DNA from: Flavobacterium pectinovorum
Lineage (GTDB): Bacteria; Bacteroidota; Bacteroidia; Flavobacteriales; Flavobacteriaceae
Assembly: GCF_006438875.1 (NCBI RefSeq)
Contig: NZ_RCZH01000010.1
Location: forward strand, 24,387-59,891
DNA length: 35,505 nt
Direction: 5' to 3'
Shown: piece by piece, positions 31,882 through 35,505 of the stretch
How positions within the stretch are numbered: position 1 is the stretch's first letter
How the letters are laid out: each line of letters begins with the position of its first letter
The notes under the pieces: model-generated
The model's input: only the letters and a program-made list of their open reading frames with translations
What the model was told of the DNA's origin: nothing
The model's database searches: none
Program-made: the position numbers and the translations under genes

Positions 31882-33192
31882 TTAAGATGAAGTTACATTA
31901 TACTTCTTTTTAATTGCTTCAATTTCTTTCTCTAATCTGCTGAGAACCGCTAAATCTGATTTTGAGATTTTCGGTGTGGCTTTATTCAGTTTTTTGTTTA
32001 GAAGAGACATCTCGCGTCCTATTGTTGCTTGTTCCGTTATAGCATAGGCTTCAGTCTGTTTGACAGATGCATGTCCGAGGAGTTCCTTTACAACGTTTAT
32101 TGGTACATTATTGTTTAAGGTAACCGTACTTCCAAAAGTTCTTCTCGCCATATGCGTATTAAGAGTAAATGGAAAACCGCAAAGAATTGCAATCTCTTTA
32201 AGATACTCGTTCATTTTCTGGTTGGAAGAAACTGGCAGCACTGTTCCACGCTCTACACAAAGCGGGTGGTCTTTATATTTCTCAATTATTTTAAGTGCCT
32301 GAGGAAGAAGCGGGACATTCGTGGTCGAATTTGTTTTCTGTCTCTCAGACATGATCCATAAGTTGCCGTCTATCCCGTCTTTGATATCTGCCCGCCTAAG
32401 CTGGTAAGCGTCAATATATGCTAGTCCTGTGTAACACTGGAATACAAATACGTCTCTGACTACATTGAGTCTGTCTGTGGTAAAATAATGCCTTTCTAAT
32501 TCATATAATTCCTGAGTTGAAAGAGGTTTTTTTACCAGCTTTGTTTTTCTTCCTTTAAAGTTTTTAAAAGGATCTTTTAGGATTATCTCCTTGTCAATCG
32601 CACGAATTACTATTTTTTTGAAATTAGCTATGTACTTAAGGGTAGTGTTATTGCTGCAGTCGCGAACTGTTCTAAGATAGAACTCAAAATCTTTTACAAA
32701 TTCAAGATTTAAATCCGTAAATTCCATGTCATCTTTTTTAAACTTAAATTTAATAAAAGCTGCTAAGTGATTTTTAGTAATGGTAAATCGTTGAAGGGTA
32801 CCTCTTGCATATCCTTTACCCAAAAGCTCCTTCATTTGGTCATTGTGCTTTTGAAATTCTTCAAGCACTTTAACTCTTGGTGTTACTCTTCCTAATACGT
32901 GATCCATAACTTTTTCTGTAGTTAATGGTTTTCCACTGTAAAGAATTTGTGTTTTGATTTCATGGATCTTAAAAGTCAATGAATCCAAAAAGTAATTTAA
33001 AGATTTAGCATCTTCTTTAGTGCCTACTGCACGTTCTGTTTTTTGGTCCCATCGCTCGATGTCCCATTTTCGCTTCGTTGATGTTTCCTTAGTAATTCCG
33101 TCTACGGTTATTCTAAGGTGAACTGCTCTAATTTTACTTCCTTTGTGGGCGGTTTTTAAAAAAAATGCCATCCCAAAACTGTTCTCTAACAT
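31882..33192 (-). CDS. int: Tyrosine recombinase/integrase of the element
   Basis: 436 residues with the three parts of Bacteroidota ICE integrases: an N-terminal arm-binding domain (~8-75), a SAM-like core-binding domain (~110-205) and a C-terminal catalytic domain. Catalytic residues visible are K286, H347 and R350 (HMARR), H374 (LLGHAS) and Y383 (EAYA). In box I the segment reads CYTGLAYIDAY and lacks the usual Arg, as reported for CTnDOT IntDOT and relatives. It should integrate and excise the element. A good promoter lies just upstream, overlapped by repeats. The protein appears complete. Confidence 0.92.
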   Translation of the reverse strand: MLENSFGMAFFLKTAHKGSKIRAVHLRITVDGITKETSTKRKWDIERWDQKTERAVGTKEDAKSLNYFLDSLTFKIHEIKTQILYSGKPLTTEKVMDHVLGRVTPRVKVLEEFQKHNDQMKELLGKGYARGTLQRFTITKNHLAAFIKFKFKKDDMEFTDLNLEFVKDFEFYLRTVRDCSNNTTLKYIANFKKIVIRAIDKEIILKDPFKNFKGRKTKLVKKPLSTQELYELERHYFTTDRLNVVRDVFVFQCYTGLAYIDAYQLRRADIKDGIDGNLWIMSERQKTNSTTNVPLLPQALKIIEKYKDHPLCVERGTVLPVSSNQKMNEYLKEIAILCGFPFTLNTHMARRTFGSTVTLNNNVPINVVKELLGHASVKQTEAYAITEQATIGREMSLLNKKLNKATPKISKSDLAVLSRLEKEIEAIKKKYNVTSS

Positions 33193-33212
33193 AATTCAGT
33201 TTTTTAGATTAA

Positions 33213-33243
33213 TAAATATAGAATTATAGCATCAAAAAAACAA
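33213..33243 (-). promoter_or_regulatory. Integrase promoter
   Basis: On the minus strand: TTG (33243-33241), a 20-base spacer, then TATATTTA (33220-33213), one mismatch from TAnnTTTG. The start codon is 20 bases further, giving a leader of ~13 bases. GTTAAC repeats lie directly upstream of the -33 element, where a regulator could act. Confidence 0.5.
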
Positions 33244-33246
33244 GTC

Positions 33247-33335
33247 GTTAACCTCGTTAACCCCTTTGTTAATAAGGGTTAAGTTGCAAATCTGTGGCAA
33301 AATTTTCTGATGGATTTTTTGCCACGATTTTGCCA
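33247..33335. repeat. Repeat cluster upstream of int (candidate arm-type or regulator sites)
   Basis: GTTAA repeats start at 33247, 33256, 33268 and 33278, the first two as GTTAAC. TTAACCC (33257-33263) and GGGTTAA (33276-33282) also form an inverted pair. Then GTGGCAAAA (33294-33302) is inverted as TTTTGCCAC (33317-33325) and repeated as TTTTGCCA (33328-33335). Such arrays next to integrase genes usually bind the integrase arm domain, the excisionase or a repressor. Confidence 0.55.
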
Positions 33336-33384
33336 TAGAAATTTTGAGCGGTTTTAAAAATTTTGAAAAGCAGTATAAAACAAA

Positions 33385-33416
33385 AAAACCTGCGAATCCT
33401 AGGATTTGCAGGTTTT
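33385..33416 (-). terminator. Terminator downstream of tRNA-Tyr
   Basis: Near-perfect hairpin: AAAACCTGC (33385-33393) with GCAGGTTTT (33408-33416), extended by a G-U pair and AATCC/GGATT around the centre. Read on the minus strand it is followed by a run of seven T, so it suits the minus-strand tRNA transcript. It lies 67 bases past the tRNA 3' end. Confidence 0.7.
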
Positions 33417-33483
33417 ACCACGTTTTTTGCGGGTTTTTGAAAAGATTAAAAAAGTGACCTTTTTACTTCTTTTACCCTTTTTG

Positions 33484-33564
33484 TGGGGAGAGCAGGATTC
33501 GAACCTGCGAAGTTTACACAGCAGATTTACAGTCTGCCCTCGTTGGCCGCTTGAGTATCTCCCC
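33484..33564 (-). tRNA. tRNA-Tyr (anticodon GTA)
   Basis: An 81-base class II tRNA. The acceptor arm GGGGAGA pairs with TCTCCCC, followed by discriminator A. The anticodon stem-loop reads CAGACTGTAAATCTG with GTA. A long variable arm and a TTCGAAT T-loop are present. Its 3' end faces the integrase, the usual arrangement when an element uses a tRNA as its target. Confidence 0.96.
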
Positions 33565-33603
33565 GATCTCAGCGTTAGTGCGCTTTGTTGTTCTAAGCGG
33601 TTG

Positions 33604-33633
33604 CAAATATAGGAACGTTTTTCATGTTTACAA
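33604..33633 (-). promoter_or_regulatory. tRNA-Tyr promoter
   Basis: On the minus strand: TTG (33633-33631), a 19-base spacer, then TATATTTG (33611-33604), a full match to TAnnTTTG. The tRNA 5' end lies 40 bases downstream. Confidence 0.65.
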
Positions 33634-33932
33634 ACAAAAAAACAACTTAATTTTAAGTTATTTTAAAGTTATTTTTTAATTCGTTGGAATTGAATAAAAT
33701 AAAAAAGAACCAATCGAAACTTTTTTTTGATTTATTTTAAAAGATAGGATTATTCTTAAGGTATTTCTTCTGTTTGTGTTTTAAATTTTGAAACTATTAA
33801 GTCTTGAGAAACCAGTTTTGATGATGAATTTCTTGTAAATTTTACGCGAATTATTTCAAGATCATTTTGAAATTTATAAGTATTTCAAAAAAATAGAACT
33901 TTGCATTCAAAATGTATGGTATTGTGTAAAAC
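33634..33932. other. AT-rich intergenic region with nothing further recognised
   Basis: Between the tRNA-Tyr promoter and the TlpA terminator hairpin. It is strongly AT-rich with no reading frame of note and no clear repeats. Confidence 0.6.
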
Positions 33933-33963
33933 AAAAAAAATCTCCACTAGGGAGATTTTTTTG
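33933..33963 (-). terminator. Terminator of the TlpA-type gene
   Basis: TCTCC (33941-33945) / GGAGA (33951-33955) with flanking A-run and T-run pairing to give a stem of about 12 bp and a 5-base loop. It lies 20 bases after the stop on the minus strand. Confidence 0.75.
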
Positions 33964-33982
33964 TTTTATTCTGAAATTGGTA

Positions 33983-34387
33983 TTATTTAGCTAAAAGCTC
34001 CAATATTTTTGCTCTTAATTCAGGACCTCTTAAGTCTTGGGCAACTACTTTTCCTGATGCATCAAGAATAAATGTTGCAGGAATAGATTGAACGCCGTAT
34101 TGCGCTGCAATTGGTTCTTCCCAAAATTTAAGATTAGAAACCTGAGTCCAGTTTAAACCATCTTTTGCAATAGCTTCTTTCCAGGCTGCTGCTTCTTTAT
34201 CTAAAGAAACACCAACAATATTCAGTCCTTTTGAATGTAGCTCTTTATAGATCGCTACAACATTAGGATTTTCCTTTCTGCATGGTCCACACCATGAAGC
34301 CCAAAAGTCAACGATAGTTACTTTACCTAAGCTTTCCTTAAGCGAAACTACTTTTCCTGATGGATTAGGAGCTGAAAAATCTGATCT
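33983..34387 (-). pseudogene. Thioredoxin-like (TlpA) domain separated from its lipoprotein by an in-frame stop
   Basis: 134 codons in the same frame as the lipoprotein encoded at 34388-35149, directly after its TGA. The protein would read DFSAPNPSGKVVSLKESLGK, then TIVDFWASWCGPCRKENPN with the redox CGPC site, and YGVQSIPATFILDASGKVV with the cis-Pro. It lacks any start codon suited to the thioredoxin fold, so without readthrough the domain is probably not made. In related proteins the lipid-anchored N-terminal DUF4369 domain and this thioredoxin domain form one polypeptide of ~370-390 residues that reduces or exchanges envelope disulfides. Confidence 0.8.
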
Positions 34388-35149
34388 TCATTTAGCGCTG
34401 CCAACCGGAGGAGCTGACGCACCAACTGCAGGCATTTTTGCTTGACCTATTTTAGTTTTAATTTCTTTACCAGGAGTAGTGTTCTTTACAGACTCATCTA
34501 ATGCGTTGTATAAAGTTTCTGTTTTTTTAAGATCAGCACTTGGATCAGCAATCATACTTTGAATAATCAAAGCTGAGATATATGATTTTGGGTGAGTTTC
34601 AGCATAAGCAACATATTTCTTTTTAGAATTTGCCTGTACTTCTGTTTGAAGTTCCATGTATTGTTTCATCAAGCCATTGATAGTTGCTGTATCTTGCGCT
34701 TGTTGAGCAGCTTGCATTTTCTGAGTATTTTTTTTCTGAAAATCAACTAAACTTTTTTGAGTTTTAGTCAAGTCTTCATTAAATTTCACATACTCATCAT
34801 TGTTATAAGTACCAGAAATTTTAGATTTATGGATACTGTCTTTATCAATTGCAACAGTAATTTCTCCTGTTTCTAAGATGAAAGGAAGTGGAGCATTAGA
34901 ACCCTGAACAATTAATGCGTGAAAAGCTGGTTCAGTTACTTTTCCTTTTATTTCGAATTTTCCGTTTTCAACTTTTACTGTATCAAGAGCCACTGTCATT
35001 TTTGTAGTTGGATCCTGACCTTGAAGAATGATAGTTTTTCCGTTTTCGATTCCTTTAGCTGTTCCGGTAATTAGATATTCTCCGTCTTTAACTTTGCTGC
35101 ATGACATAATCGCTACAGAAGCGGTAAGTAAAAAAAGTATTTTTTTCAT
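34388..35149 (-). CDS. DUF4369-type lipoprotein, N-terminal part of a TlpA-family protein
   Basis: 253 residues. The lipoprotein signal MKKILFLLTASVAIMSC (C17) is followed by a beta-rich DUF4369 domain (YLITGTAKGIENGKTIILQ, ...FEIKGKVTEPAFHALIV) and a helical Gln/Lys-rich segment. It then reaches VGASAPPVGSAK and a TGA (34390-34388). Homologues normally pass from VGxxAP directly into DFSAPNP of the thioredoxin domain. Here nine codons including the stop (PVGSAK-stop-RS) lie between them. The start is supported by the signal peptide and a TACTTTTG -7 element at 35189-35182 on the minus strand. Presumably a chromosomal gene outside the element. Confidence 0.8.
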   Translation of the reverse strand: MKKILFLLTASVAIMSCSKVKDGEYLITGTAKGIENGKTIILQGQDPTTKMTVALDTVKVENGKFEIKGKVTEPAFHALIVQGSNAPLPFILETGEITVAIDKDSIHKSKISGTYNNDEYVKFNEDLTKTQKSLVDFQKKNTQKMQAAQQAQDTATINGLMKQYMELQTEVQANSKKKYVAYAETHPKSYISALIIQSMIADPSADLKKTETLYNALDESVKNTTPGKEIKTKIGQAKMPAVGASAPPVGSAK

Positions 35150-35181
35150 TTATAAAATAATTAGTTAATTGATTTGTGCAA

Positions 35182-35189
35182 CAAAAGTA
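35182..35189 (-). promoter_or_regulatory. Possible -7 element of the TlpA-type gene
   Basis: TACTTTTG on the minus strand matches TAnnTTTG. No exact TTG lies 17-23 bases upstream (TTC is present), so the promoter is imperfect. Confidence 0.4.
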
Positions 35190-35350
35190 TCTAAAAATAT
35201 AAAACTTACAGAATTTTGTAACCTAAAATTTTGTTATAGTTTTTTTTACTCTAATTAGCCTGTAATCAGCATGTTTACTAGCTTATTTCGAGTTAAAACT
35301 CAAGCTTTTAATATTATTTTGAATCTAAATTATCTTTTTTTTAATTTTTA

Positions 35351-35382
35351 AGCATAAAAAAAGCACTCTGTTGCCAGAATGC
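35351..35382 (-). terminator. Terminator of the rightmost gene
   Basis: On the minus strand AAGCATTCT and AGAGTGCTT pair (one G-U) across a GGCAAC-type loop, followed by seven T. It lies about 25 bases past the stop of the partial gene. Confidence 0.7.
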
Positions 35383-35406
35383 TTATAAGTATATTATAGT
35401 ATAAAA

Positions 35407-35505
35407 CTATTCTTGATTTGTTTTCTTTCTCCACGTAAAAGAGTTCAAAATGTGTCTTTTTGCGAATCTTCCAGGAGAATCAGCATTTACCATTTTCACG
35501 TAAGT
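35407..35505 (-). CDS. C-terminal end of an unrecognised gene, cut by window edge
   Basis: The last 32 codons and a TAG stop (35409-35407), reading YVKMVNADSPGRFAKRHI then LNSFTWRKKTNQE. The open frame reaches the window edge and is followed by a terminator, so it is probably a real gene. Too little is visible to name it. Confidence 0.6.
   Translation of the reverse strand, partial: TYVKMVNADSPGRFAKRHILNSFTWRKKTNQE

Noticed and set aside
33247..33282. GTTAAC repeats as a CRISPR array
   Set aside because: The repeats are 5-6 bases with 4-7 base gaps, far too short; no cas genes are present.
34388..34390. TGA as selenocysteine or recoded codon
   Set aside because: The redox site CGPC lies downstream with normal cysteines, no SECIS-like need is evident, and flavobacteria read TGA as stop.

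Overview
The window looks like the right-hand part of an integrated conjugative element (ICE), or a decayed derivative of one, in a Flavobacterium-type genome (Bacteroidota, Flavobacteriia). The evidence is low GC, promoters matching the flavobacterial TTG-N17-23-TAnnTTTG pattern, weak or absent Shine-Dalgarno sequences, a full Bacteroidota-type mob/tra gene set, and a Bacteroidota-type tyrosine integrase next to tRNA-Tyr. The last ~2 kb appear to be chromosome: tRNA-Tyr, a TlpA-type lipoprotein gene and the end of one further gene.

Left to right. (1) About 1-7.4 kb is a very AT-rich accessory region. It holds an AAA ATPase / HNH nuclease / AAA ATPase operon resembling the Septu (PtuA-PtuB) defence family, a proteasome-beta/HslV-like Ntn hydrolase, a 46-residue Pro/Lys-rich protein, a lipoprotein, a decayed trypsin-like protease gene and two unrecognised genes. 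(2) About 7.4-12 kb is ICE DNA-processing cargo: pcfJ, pcfK, a small hypothetical gene and ssb on the minus strand, a GC-rich highly structured intergenic block, and a plus-strand exonuclease VII pair (xseA-xseB). (3) About 12-15 kb holds a C-terminal remnant of a DnaE-type polymerase and a large secreted or outer-membrane protein with a thrombospondin-type-3 calcium motif. (4) About 15-18.7 kb is the mobilisation module on the minus strand: VirD4-like coupling protein, relaxase and relaxosome accessory protein, with a hairpin-rich candidate oriT just upstream. (5) About 19-22.35 kb is a cargo cassette: a MauE/DoxX membrane protein fused to a periplasmic domain, two small four-cysteine secreted proteins, and an S9 peptidase fragment. 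(6) About 22.36-31.8 kb is the transfer operon, starting abruptly inside traG (VirB4 ATPase) and running through three tandem traI-like genes, traJ, traK, traL, traM, traN, two paralogous genes of unknown function and three small DNA-binding-type proteins, ending at a strong terminator. (7) Integrase on the minus strand, a repeat-rich regulatory/attachment region, tRNA-Tyr and the chromosomal genes.

The most striking structural feature is near 22,355: a minus-strand S9 peptidase gene and the plus-strand traG gene both lose their N-terminal halves at the same point. This is what a deletion running from inside the peptidase gene through traA-traF into traG would produce. No VirB4 ATPase or TraE/TraF-type gene is visible, so the element, as seen here, probably cannot transfer itself, although its coupling protein, relaxase and integrase are intact. 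A chimeric assembly join is the main alternative. Decay is also seen in the trypsin-like protease gene (frameshift and stops), the dnaE remnant, and the TlpA gene, which has an in-frame TGA inside what looks like a 27-base insertion.
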